Shown here in pieces: positions 26,377-37,123 of a DNA stretch of 64,000 nt. How positions within the stretch are numbered: the stretch's first letter is position 1; each line of letters opens with the position of its first letter. The position numbers were made by a program, and so were the translations under genes. Under the pieces are notes generated by a model. It worked only from the letters and a program-made list of their open reading frames with translations. It searched no databases and was not told where the DNA came from. The stretch is from Gnetum montanum (taxonomy: Eukaryota > Streptophyta > Gnetopsida > Gnetales > Gnetaceae). The DNA lies in NCBI GenBank assembly GCA_015680685.1, contig MNCI01011084.1, forward strand, positions 34,900 through 98,899, read 5' to 3'.

Positions 26377-26453
26377 CCAATATCACTAGGGCTGTGATAT
26401 CGCATACACGATGTATCATACGCGATATCACGTCCCCTCCAACCTATAAATAG
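26377..26453 (+). promoter_or_regulatory. Internal promoter-like module upstream of ORF2 in A
   Basis: CCAATATCAC, TGTGATATCGC, CACGATGTATCATACG and CGCGATATCACG, then 12 bp, then TATAAATAG at 26445. This repeats the U3 array plus TATA of the LTRs of A, including the TATA spacing (13 against 15 bp), but the sequence after TATA does not match the LTR. It lies about 335 bp before the ORF2 start. Confidence 0.6.
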
Positions 26454-26457
26454 ATGA

Positions 26458-26472
26458 CCCCCCCCCCCCCCC
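26458..26472 (+). repeat. C15 homopolymer just after the internal TATA box
   Basis: Fifteen consecutive C, 5 bp after TATAAATAG. Assembly or polymerase slippage may affect its length. Confidence 0.8.
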
Positions 26473-26762
26473 AACAACAGTTAGCATCATTTTTCAGAAA
26501 TCACGCAGGGGAGTTTTCGAATGTTTTCTCTATGACTTGCAATTGTATGACCCTTGCTTTTATATCCATATCTTGCTCACTGGTATTCCGATTTTAATTC
26601 TGTCTAAAGCTACTTGAACTTGGAGTGTTCAGCTTAGTCATGGGGGAGGGACACCTACCGAATAGCATCTAGATTTTTTGGAATTTATCACACGAAGATA
26701 AAATAAATTAATTAGTTAAGGCAAGTAGTAAGGTATAATTTAACTTCAAAAACAACCTTACT

Positions 26763-26787
26763 AATGCTTGACCCCACGTGATTGCAG
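26763..26787 (+). other. Putative branch point and 3' splice site before ORF2 (element A)
   Basis: CTTACTAATGC and, 20 bp on, GATTGCAG directly before the ORF2 ATG. The same arrangement occurs in element I (CTTACTAAC ... GATTGCAG then ATGGCC). A branch-point match plus a perfect acceptor abutting the start codon suggests the ORF2 mRNA is spliced. Confidence 0.6.
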
Positions 26788-29567
26788 ATGGCCTCGAAAA
26801 GTGGACAATAGGAAGGTCCTACTCAAGGTGGAAGCAAACGAACTAGGAGAGGTGGAAGACACGTCCTTGCTGGGAAACATGCAGAATAGGAGGAACAATC
26901 ATTTAGCATTCATCAAGAAGATCCTCCTACTATACAGTCTGGGCAAGTAGAAGGAGGAGCTACTATAGCACCTGAATAGGGACAACATCTCATGTTACCC
27001 CAAGAGTGTGTTTAGGCCATCCATGAAAAGTCCACATTCGCTGCGGTGATTGTGGAATTAAACTTTGAATCTTTTATAGAGTTCACTCCTGAGGCTATTA
27101 GGGATCACCTCACAGGATCTCCCTTATTGCCTATCCTCTCTGAAAGCGGTGCCTGGTACCTAGGGTAGACATACCAATTCGGCACAATAGAGAACAAGGC
27201 ACCACCATCAATATTTGTGGTGTGATAATCGATTTCTCCACATAAGCCATTTTGGAGGTATTAAACCTTCTGAATATAGGGCCTAAGGTTGCTCAGTTAT
27301 CCACCCGTTCAGAACCCAATGTGCGATGAGATTGGTTGGAAAGGACGTATGGTAGAGATAAGACATTTGGTGAGTTGATGATGGAAGAGAGGATCTACTT
27401 CAAAATTGGAACTTATCACCTCTTTCCCATGAAGGGCTTAACAAGAATATCAATGTATGTAGTAAGAGGATGTGTAGTGCTGATGGGAAAGGTTAATGCT
27501 AACCTACCTCATCTATATTTAACAGAGATCCTAAGGAGGTTCGAGGAATGGAAGATGGTGTTTCCCTTCCCTTGTCTTATCAGAAAGCTTTGCCGATGTG
27601 CTGGTATCCGGGGGTACACTAATGATGTCCTATGAAAAGCCCAAAATGCTTCCTATGTTGAACTATTAAAGCCACCAGCTGCAAGGTAGATTACTAGTGA
27701 GACACTAGGGCTAGAAGAAAAAGACAAATAGACGGCTGGACCAACTGCAACTTAACTTGCAGGACCCAGCCAAACTCAAAGTACAAGACCCAACCAAAAA
27801 TAGTAAGCAGGGCCTAGCATGGGCCAAGATCAGCCACCGTTGCCACAAGATTACAGACCATTGATGAGCCATCTCAAGGCCATCGTTGAGATGGTCAATT
27901 GGGGAAGTCGTGATGATGCAAATCTCTTCTGCATCATTGATGATGCCATAAAGTCCACAGTTTCTTTGGATCGCACAAGGGGTGAAGTGTCTATTCATAT
28001 AAGAGGAGGGGAAAGTAGTTGGTCACAACAGATCTCAGGTAACGTGACATCTTTCCAGGTGCAATTAGAAATTGGTGAAGGGGCCACTATGGTGGTCATG
28101 TAACACCAAGATGGTGCGGGAGCTGTAGAAGTGGTCGCAAGCCATATTAAAGAATTGTTCAATGTACTTGTTGTGCCACCGGCAGATCTCATAGGATCAC
28201 GAGATGCTCAAACTTTGGCTGAAACCTCAATGACTCCTGTAGAACATGAGGATGCGCTTGATCGATTGCTACAAACAGGATAAGTAATGACGTCCCTATT
28301 TGACATCCCTTAGGATGTTACGGCAATCTAGTTGGACCTCATTTCCATGAAGCGAAAGCTAGTCTTAACAGAAGTGAGGGTCGAGCATGCTAAAGTAGAG
28401 GTGTAGAAAGTACAAGAGTATCTCATGGCCCTACAAGCAGCACAGTGGGATCCTTTACAATTTGTTCTCATAGAACAGCTTGACAGCTTCAGAATTGAGC
28501 AACTAATCAAGCTATTAACGGAGAATAAAAAGGTGGCTAAAGAAAAAGAGAAGGCTATTTTGGATGCCTCTGTAGCACAGGTGCAAACTCATCCACATCT
28601 CAAAGCACTCAACGCCTTATAGGAGGAAAATAAACAGCTTTTTGCCGACAACCTTTGGTTGACCTCTATGGAAAAGCAAAAGAATGTTCTCGACGAACAT
28701 TTTCTTCCATTGCGAGAACAATTCATCCAGGTCAACCAAGACATAAGTCATTTAGCCAGGAAGAACTAAACCCTCTCAATGGAGGAGCTACACTTAATCC
28801 ATCAAAAGATATCTATTGAAATAAGCATGTGAAAAAATGAGGCTAAACGACATGAAAAGCTAAAGGAGCACTTCCAAGATTAGGTGGGAATGTACAAACA
28901 TATCCTTGATAAGGATATCCATATGGCCAAGGCCCACATCAATGCTATCATTGGTCAACACACTAACTGGTGGGCCATATTGGACACATATGCCTTTGCC
29001 CACAAAGTGGAAGTTAAGAACTAGAACCTGAAGATTCAGGATCTAATAGAATACATGGAGTTGGCAAACCTTCAGTATGCCAACCTTGCCATGTTAACAC
29101 CAAGGTACCCAAGAATAGAGCTCGAGCAACAGGTAGCTACCACCTATGTCAAATAATAAGCAGAATTTTCAGAACGCAAGAAGTTATTGGAAAAATTAGA
29201 GATCAAAAATTCTAAACTTGAGGTGGTGAAGGGAAGCTACCAAGGCCAAAAAGGTGTCACAGTAGACTTGGCTCAATGGCTTGTAGATTTCCAAGAATAA
29301 AAAGATAAAGCTAGAGCCTATGAAGAGGAATGACGAGTATTCGCAGCTTGGTATGTCAAGGCCAATCAAATGTTACTGTAACTACCCTATTCGTGGGAAG
29401 TGTGGACTCCGTCAAACATCGAAACATTAGCATGGACAGCACAGGACCCTTGGACCTAAGACGAGAAGCTCCAAGCCATCCTCCAACACCATCAAGTCTC
29501 AAAACCTGGAGCACAAGACAAAGGGAGAGCACCAATGGAGGAGCCACCACTACCAGGAACTACATGA
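26788..29567 (+). pseudogene. ORF2 of element A, env-position protein, disrupted
   Basis: Starts ATGGCCTCG after the splice acceptor and ends at a TGA (29565) in a context identical to that in element I. Recognisable blocks: VIVELNFESFIEFTPEAIRD (about 27050), ERTYGRDKTFGELMMEE, NLPHLYLTEILRRFEE, RGYTNDVL (27640), EIGEGATMVV (28070), then a long coiled coil (about 28420-29330). At least one frameshift near 27180 and many stops break it. The N-terminal part resembles the plant transposon-associated domain often found in ORFs beside Athila-type elements (VDFSxxxIxxxLNL pattern, better kept in I). Function unknown; no transmembrane segment is obvious, so env activity is not supported. Confidence 0.75.
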
Positions 29568-29720
29568 GTTCCACAAATTTTGTAGTTGTAGCACATTCTT
29601 TGTGTTGTGTCTTTGTTTTGTTTTCATTCCACACTGCGACATAATCCCATTTTCACCATCTAATAATCCCATACCTATCCACTGTGTAATCATTGTAACT
29701 TGAGCAAGAGTTTTCATTTA

Positions 29721-29730
29721 GTCGTGGAGG
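29721..29730 (+). other. Polypurine tract of element A
   Basis: GTCGTGGAGG directly before the 3' LTR; matches GTGGGGGTA in B' and I. Confidence 0.75.
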
Positions 29731-30561
29731 TGATGAATCAGATTTTGGGTGACTGCGATATCGTGTACGTGATATCGTAGCCCAACCGCAATATCGCATA
29801 CGCAATATTGCAGCCTGTCTCCTCATCTATAAATAAGATGTAGACAGATCTGATAGGCAGCTTTTTGTCAGTTTTAGTTTAAGTGTTAAGTTTTAGTTTC
29901 TTTTTTTCCTATCAACCCTTTTCCTCTCAGTGTATGCCCGTAGTGTGGTGAATGTAATTGTACAACATCTTTTATTCGAGTGTGACGTACTTGGACACAC
30001 ACATGACCAGCAATAAAGATTGAGATTACTTCATCATTGTAGCATTCACTTAGTTTAATCATTTAATTAATTATTATTTACTGCTTTCCTAGTTAATATC
30101 TCTCATCCTTAAACTTCTTTTAAACACGGAATGAGTACGACTTGATTACGAGCATTTAAGTGTGACTACTTGGTAACCCAGTAGCGTACCTAGGATTTGT
30201 GCTTGGTAATCCTAGTGGTAGTCATGCAAAAAGTCCAAGATGTGTACGGATAATCGAGGAATGGATGCTCATCGCACTTAGGCTAGCTTAGATTCTCTCT
30301 TATCCTTTCTCTCTTAGTGTAGTTAATATGACCTTCCATTGCCTTCAGGAGTAGCATTAGGTTAGAAACACATCATACACCTCACTCTAGACTAAACCAT
30401 ACATGACAAAGCTAATACTAGTCTAGGTGGGAAGACAACGAACTGCGACCTAAGGCTAATTGTCTAGATGCCACAACTATTCCATCTATGGAGTTCAATC
30501 GGATCACTTGTTAATGCTCGTATTCGTATGGTTGAGTGTAGGTGTATCTCGCCACTCACCA
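29731..30561 (+). repeat. 3' LTR of element A
   Basis: Begins TGATGAATC, ends ACTCACCA. Palindrome array at 29754-29812 and TATAAATAAG at 29828. Colinear with 22034-22865. Confidence 0.92.
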
Positions 30562-30566
30562 ATCAT
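30562..30566. repeat. Target-site duplication of element A, right copy (ATCAT)
   Basis: Identical to 22029-22033. Confidence 0.88.
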
Positions 30567-31038
30567 AAATCATGATGAAGTCATGGAGGCTAGACCATAG
30601 GTTATACTTAGATCATGATTGCTTGTAAAGCTACTATAGTATTACCCTCAACCTTTGGTTGGATTCTATCTTAGTTCTGAGTTGTGATGAGCTCACGGTT
30701 GCCTCATTATGAATTGTGGTGAGGTCATGATTATCTAACCATGGATCTTGGTTAGGTCATGGTGCCTTTTGTTAGTATAGGATTACTACCATCTACCTCT
30801 AGCTTGGATTTGTAAATACCATGATTCATGATGACTTGACCATAGGTTGCATTCACTTGTAAAGATATCATTCTACTACTTCTAGCTTCTATGTTGACAT
30901 GCTCTATATAACATTCCACTAACTGGGCTTAGGGTAGTAAGGCATTACTTAAATAACATACATAACTGTATGAATAAATAAAGAATTACTTACAGAAATC
31001 GAATGGATTCCAAGAAAAGCTAATAAGAAAAGTAATAG
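30567..31038. other. No gene recognised
   Basis: Imperfect recurrences of catgat/gtcatgg/ttgtggt words, continuing the left flank of element A. Confidence 0.45.
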
Positions 31039-31043
31039 GTATC
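31039..31043. repeat. Target-site duplication of LTR F, left copy (GTATC)
   Basis: GTATC directly before TGATGAAG; identical to 31913-31917. Confidence 0.85.
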
Positions 31044-31912
31044 TGATGAAGTAGTGTTGACTGGTTGTGTTGATGGACATATGTCGATGTAGCTATGTTG
31101 ATGCTTGGACATTTGCGTTGATGCATCAACACAAAGTCAAGTCAAGTTTGTATAAATGCACATATCCATCAAATTTTTGACATGTTAAGTTAGTAGTATA
31201 GAGGAGATCTTCTAGTTTGCTTTTGCTAGAGTTAGAATATTTTCTGAGTGTCCATAGTATGAACTAAAGTAATTGTACAAATCTTTATTCTAGCATCATG
31301 TACCTGAACACATTGATGTGATCAACAATAAAGATGAGAATCTTGACATTCATTTTAGCACTTGGAATAGATTAATGTTTCTTGCTTGCACTTTTTTTTT
31401 AATGAACTTTATGTTCTTGTGTTAATTAATTAATACATTTAATAATGAACACATAAGTATGACCAGTTTGAGCATACCATTTAATGCTTGGTAATCCCAA
31501 CAATGGTCATTTGGTATGCCTAGAAATTGGTACCTGGTAATTTAGTATTGTTAGTATGAGTTTGGGATGTGTACGACAAGTGGGTACAAATACTTATGTT
31601 AGGATAGTTAGCCTTAGAACCTTTAGATACTTAGAGTAGTTCATTATTAAACATTTATCTTTTAATCAACACTTATGATAAAAACATATAAAAATATAAA
31701 TAAAAATAAATATCATATGTCATAACTCACATTTAACCATACATAAGGGCCTAAAAAAGTAAGAGTTAAGAAGGCAATGATCATGCATTTCCTTAAGACA
31801 CAGTCTTTGTCTATAGATACACTTAGGATCTATGTCCATGGAATTCGATCAGATCACTAGTGCATGCTTGTGATTTGTATGGTTGGGCATAGGGACTACT
31901 AGTTACTCATTA
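31044..31912 (+). mobile_element. Solo LTR F (related Athila/Tat-like subfamily)
   Basis: 869 bp, TGATGA...TCATTA (CA mutated to TA), flanked by GTATC on both sides and without internal sequence. Shares the block aatcccaa...taccaggtaat...gtatggttgggca with LTRs of A and E. Its U3 has a different palindrome, GTTGATGCATCAAC (31117-31130), before TATAAATG (31151). Confidence 0.86.
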
Positions 31913-31917
31913 GTATC
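31913..31917. repeat. Target-site duplication of LTR F, right copy (GTATC)
   Basis: Identical to 31039-31043. Confidence 0.85.
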
Positions 31918-32016
31918 CATAAGCAAGTGTATCGAGGTAAGAGAAAATATGTAGCAAAATATACAACATGGTAAAACAAAGATAATAGTTCTATGCATGT
32001 CAATCCTAATCTATAT

Positions 32017-32122
32017 TGGCTTTTTAGAGTAGAAGATAATAAGTTTTTCTTTTTATTATATAATAGAAGTTTATTTTAATAAAATATAGGAAATTTCTAG
32101 ATTAGTGGGTAATTGTAATGTT
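32017..32122 (+). repeat. Start of the 5' LTR of copia element C, cut by assembly gap
   Basis: TGGCTTTTTAGAGTAG and the following 90 bp match the start of the copia C 3' LTR at 45341. The LTR would continue for several hundred bp, but unknown bases begin at 32123. Its right part reappears at 40912-41360. Confidence 0.75.
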
Positions 32123-32711
32123 NNNNNNNNNNNNNNNNNNNNNNNNNNNNNNNNNNNNNNNNNNNNNNNNNNNNNNNNNNNNNNNNNNNNNNNNNNNNNN
32201 NNNNNNNNNNNNNNNNNNNNNNNNNNNNNNNNNNNNNNNNNNNNNNNNNNNNNNNNNNNNNNNNNNNNNNNNNNNNNNNNNNNNNNNNNNNNNNNNNNNN
32301 NNNNNNNNNNNNNNNNNNNNNNNNNNNNNNNNNNNNNNNNNNNNNNNNNNNNNNNNNNNNNNNNNNNNNNNNNNNNNNNNNNNNNNNNNNNNNNNNNNNN
32401 NNNNNNNNNNNNNNNNNNNNNNNNNNNNNNNNNNNNNNNNNNNNNNNNNNNNNNNNNNNNNNNNNNNNNNNNNNNNNNNNNNNNNNNNNNNNNNNNNNNN
32501 NNNNNNNNNNNNNNNNNNNNNNNNNNNNNNNNNNNNNNNNNNNNNNNNNNNNNNNNNNNNNNNNNNNNNNNNNNNNNNNNNNNNNNNNNNNNNNNNNNNN
32601 NNNNNNNNNNNNNNNNNNNNNNNNNNNNNNNNNNNNNNNNNNNNNNNNNNNNNNNNNNNNNNNNNNNNNNNNNNNNNNNNNNNNNNNNNNNNNNNNNNNN
32701 NNNNNNNNNNN
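32123..32711. other. Assembly gap (589 N)
   Basis: Unknown bases. By structure the gap should hold the rest of the copia C LTR left part plus the 5' LTR, PBS and gag of element G, which is more than 589 bp. Confidence 0.95.
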
Positions 32712-35700
32712 TATCAGTTGCTTCAAATAGGAGATCAGCAAAGAAAGGCTTTAGAGTTCATTAAAGGTAAAAGGAGAGTTAGAGAATCAGAGTTAAGTTA
32801 TGTGTCTAACAATGATGAGAAATTAAAGATTTTGTATGACAAGAAAGCTCCTCTTTTTCTTTTGACAATGAAATTAAAAGATAAGTACTTACACAATTGT
32901 TTGGTTGATTCTGGAGCTACGTCTACTATAATGTCATTTTCTATATGTAAGAAACTTGGTTTGATTCCTGAAAAATCAAATAAAAAGATTGTTCAAGTGG
33001 ATAAAAGTAGAGTGAAGATTGTGGGTCAATTACCAAAAATTCTATTGGAAATTTCTTCTAAACCCTGCATCAGAAGTAGAATAACTATTCAAGTGGCAGA
33101 TATACCAGATTCACATAGCCTCTTATTGAGTAGAAGTTGGAGCAAGAATTTCTCAGGTTACATATCAATAGATTATTCTCACATGTGATTACCTTGGAAA
33201 GGAGAACCAAATCAAATCTACATCTATAGCAAACCTTTGATGATAGATAATATTACTTCAAATGGAAAAAGAAAAATGGCTGAAAAAGAAGGTGTTGAAA
33301 ACGAAATTTGTACACTTCAAGAAAATTATAGTTCTGAAAAAGAACAATCAAAGAATGAGGATAAATGGGAGTTATACTTTGATGGTTCATGTAATTCAAA
33401 AGGTGCAGGAGTTGTAATAGTTATATTCAAGAATGATTCACCTGAAATTCTCAAGGCAATTCATCTATCTTTCCCTTGTACTAACAACAAGGCTGAGTAT
33501 GAAGCTTTATGTATTGGTATGAGAATAGCTCTAGACAAAAAGATCAAAGTGATCACTATAAAAGGAGACTCAAGATTAGTCTGTGAACAAGTAAAAGGTA
33601 ACTGTGTCGTAAAGAGTTCATTCTTAAGACCTTATAAGCAACTTGCTTGTAAGATGTTAGATCAGTTTCAACATTGCCGAATAGAGCATATAAATAGAGC
33701 AGAGAATCTTATAGCAGATGATTTGGCAAAGGCAGCTTCAACATTAGATATGCAAATATTAGAAAGTTACAAAGATGTCATGATTGAAGAAGAACATCAT
33801 CCATCAGTACTAGATAATATAAGACATTTACAAGTATTTGAAGATGATGATCAAGTACTAAGATTTATGAAAAACAAACAAGAATTTGAGGGTCAAGTGA
33901 TGCCTGAAGCGTTGTCAAATTTCAAAGCTAATTTCATTCCAAAAACGATGATTGATTTGGAACATGAATCTAAGAAAAATTTACTTACTGGAAAGGATAT
34001 ACAAAGCCCAAATAGTCAAGCTTTCAAGGCAGTGAATTTTGGATTAGACAAGATGCCAAAGATGTTGAATGTTACAAAGGAAAGAGATTCAAAGTTCAAG
34101 CAAAACTTGTTAACGTGTCTAAGAAATAATTTGGACAATTTTGCTTGGCCCTATGATGATCTTAAAGCTTTTAGGTAAGATGTGATGACACATAAAATTC
34201 CTTTAATAGAAGATTGTAAAATAGTCAAGCAAAAACAAAGGAAATTTAATCCATCGTTTGAACCAGCAATGGAAGCCAAAATCAAGAAGTTGTTACAAGC
34301 AGGAATCATATATCCAGTATGATATTTGACATGGCTTGCTAACCTTTTTCTAGTGAGGAAGAAAAATGGTGATATAAGGCTTTGTGTAGACTTTAGAAAT
34401 CTAAATGATTCTTCAAAAAAGGATAAGTATCCACTTCCAAGAATTGATGAGATGCTGATTAAAGTCTCAGGTTGTCAAGTGTATTCCTTCTTAGATGGTT
34501 TCTTAGGTAATCAAATCGTGGTAGATACGAATGATAGATACAAAACATCATTTATCACCAAATGGGGAACTTTTGCCTACCAAAGAATGCCATTTGGATC
34601 ATCAAATGCTGGAGCTACTTTTCAAAGAGTAATGGATTTAGCATTCAAGGGTTTATTAGGCAAATTTATGGTGGTTTATTTGGATGATATTATAATATTT
34701 TCAAAGAAAAAAGAAGATCATATTAATCATCTCCAGTAAGTTTTCGACAGATGTCGTGAGTTTGGTATTTCATTAAATCCTAAGAAGTGTATCTTCATGG
34801 TTAAATCCAAAAACATATTAGGCCATGTGATATGTCAAGGAGGAATTTCCATAGACAATTCCCGAATCCAAGTAGTACAGAATATTGAGCATCCCATAAG
34901 TAAAAAATCTCTTAGATCTTTCTTTGGGAAGATAAACTTCGTGAAAAAGTTCATCCCCGGGTTTACTAAAATTACCAAACCTTTGATGCATATGTTAAAA
35001 AAGGATGTCCAAGTAGAGAAAACACTAAAATTAGAGAGAGCTTTATCAGAAATTAAAAAGGCTATACAAGAGGCTCCATATTTGGTAAAGCCTAGACTTA
35101 AAGAAGATTTTTGGTTATATTCTTTTGCTTCAAATGATTCTATCGCTACCATTCTAACACAAAAGGATAATGAAAGTCAAGATGAACCAATTGGATTTTT
35201 TGGGTATCAATTGAAAGGTTCAGAGTTAAATTATTCAGAATTAGAAAAATAAGCTTTCATAGTCATCAAAGCACTTCAACATTTTAAATATTATTTGGAA
35301 AGTTCATTAGTCCACATTATGCTAATTGAACCTGTAGTCACACGATTCTCATCCCAAAATGAGATTGGATTGAAAAGAGGAAAATGGCTTATAAAGTTGC
35401 AAAGTTTCAGTTTTTCATTAGAAATATGCAAAACAATTAAGGTAATGGGATTAGCTAAGTTAATGACTAGAGAAAGTGAAGTATGCACACTCGACACCCA
35501 TGAAGAGAATTGGTATGATGATATTCTCAAATTTCTTAATACAAGGAAAATTCTAAATAATTTAACTGCAAGTCAAAAGAGAGCTTTCTTCAAAGGGGCA
35601 CAAAGATTCATTGTTATAGATGGTATATTATATAGAAATGATTTTCAGGGAGTTTTATTGGAATGTGTTCATAATGATCAAGTTAATTCCATTTTGCAAC

Positions 35701-36758
35701 AATTTCATGATCATTTGAATTTATTTTATGAATCCCCTAAGTCAACTATGCAACACATACTTCGATATGGATATTACTGGCTTTCCATGTATCAAGACAT
35801 TAGTTCAAAAATTCAAAAATGCTATAAATGTCAAATTCATGGGCCCAAGATTAAAAAGGCTAGAGCCCCTTTAAAGCCAGTAGTTGCAGATAGACCATTT
35901 CAGCAATGGGGTTTGGATTTTATCAGTACAATTACTCCTTCAAGAGCTGGACACAAGTTTATTCTCACAACTACTGATTATTTCACTAAATGGTCTGAAG
36001 TAAAGGCTCTAAGAGGAAGTTCAACATCAGATGTGATTAAGTTTCTAGAAGACCATATTCTCAGTAGATGTGATCTACCCGAAGTGTTAGTGTCACACAA
36101 TGGACTCGCCTTCAAATCCGAAGAGTTTATCAGATCGGCATCTGAAAAATCCATTTTCTTATTTTCCTCATCAAATTATTATCCTCAAGGAAATGGCCTA
36201 GCAGAATCCACCAATAAAAAGCTAATCGCTTATATCAAGAAATCGATGGGTGGGAATCCAGGAAATTGGATCGATTATCTACAATCCACATTATAATCAG
36301 ATCGAATTAGATTCAAGAAAGCTATCGGGACATCACCATATAACTTAGTTTATGGTTTGCCAGCAAGAATTACAAACAAAATTATAAGCTTAGCTTCCGA
36401 ATTTGTACAAAGATATAGCAAAAAAACTGATAAAGATAGAAGTTTTATGACTTTGCTTATTAAAAGAGAAGTTGAAGTAGAGAAAGCAAGAGATAATTTG
36501 CTATAGAATACCTCTCAAGTTAAAAGATAGTTTGATAGGAAAGCTCTGAAAAGAACTTTCAAGATAGGAGATCTTGTCCTATTATGGAATATGAAGAAAC
36601 CAAATAAGTTTACCCCGACATGGATTGGTCCCTTTCAAATTACAAAGAAATTTTCAGAGGATACTTACAAGTTATCAACTTTGGATGGCATGGAATTGCA
36701 ATTTCCTTATAATGTTTTGCATATAAAACATTATTTGGGACAATTGCATACAACTTGA
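32712..36758 (+). pseudogene. pol of element G: protease, aRNase H, RT, RNase H, integrase in one frame with point stops
   Basis: The whole length stays in one frame; only single-codon stops interrupt it (33186, 34177, 34321, 34738, 35251, 36295 and others). Protease: LVDSGATSTIMSF (GAT at 32907). Extra RNase H: about 33360-33740. RT: about 34190-34900, with KNGDIRLCVDFRNLN, FAYQRMPFGSSNAGATFQRV and YLDD at 34677. Gypsy RNase H: about 35100-35460, degenerate. Integrase: about 35500-36758, with GYYW...CYKCQ zinc-finger part, WGLDFI, HNGLAFKS, YYPQGNGLAES, and GPF-type C-terminus (WIGPFQI). Similar to Tat-type pol. The second integrase Asp is His (36096) and the first zinc-finger histidines look altered, so this copy is probably dead. 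Confidence 0.88.
33360..33740 (+). other. Extra (archaeal-type) RNase H domain between protease and RT of element G
   Basis: Starts WELYFDGSCNSKGAG. The four acidic catalytic positions are present: Asp in YFDGS (33381), Glu in NNKAEYEAL (33495), Asp in KGDSRLV (33567), Asp in LIADDLAKAA (33717). HINRAENLIADDLA is the usual end motif. This matches the aRNH domain acquired by Tat retrotransposons, but there I know it downstream of the RT. Confidence 0.85.
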
Positions 36759-37123
36759 AGATGTCCTTACACAAATAATATATGTATATACTATTAGGTA
36801 AATATTACTAGGAATATAGTATCAATTAATATGTTTAATTATGCTTTATTTAAATTAGAAAATAATTTTCCTTCAAGTAAGGCAATTGGAAGCCTACAAG
36901 TCAAACAAGTGGAATTCTACAATTGTGACAAGTGGAGAAGGTGACTCATCCACCACTTAGTGAGGATTGTGACAAATGGTTAGAATGCCTAAAAAGAAGG
37001 AAACTTGGTTGAAGACACTTGGGAAGGATTTTAAATTTTTATTACCTATAAAAGAAGGGTTAGGTTACCTAAGATTTTATCATCTTCCAATTCAAGTTAA
37101 GTAGTGAAAGTTAGAGAGAGCTG

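Larger units (their letters stand above)
22034..30561 (+). mobile_element. Element A: complete LTR element with gag and ORF2, no pol
   Basis: 8,528 bp between ATCAT duplications, with two LTRs of 832 and 831 bp, an Athila/Tat-type PBS and a PPT. The internal region (6.9 kb) holds a degraded gag (23007-24992), a non-coding spacer, an internal promoter-like module (26377-26453) and ORF2 (26788-29567). No protease, reverse transcriptase or integrase is seen, so it could only have moved using proteins from a relative such as B'. Same subfamily as element I at the right edge. Confidence 0.88.

Noticed and set aside
26377-26800. Nested solo LTR in element A
   Set aside because: Only the palindrome array and TATA box resemble the LTR; no LTR ends or duplication are visible.
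32097-32764. Long open frames across the N run on both strands
   Set aside because: They consist almost wholly of unknown bases; only the frame continuing to 33188 has real sequence (element G pol).
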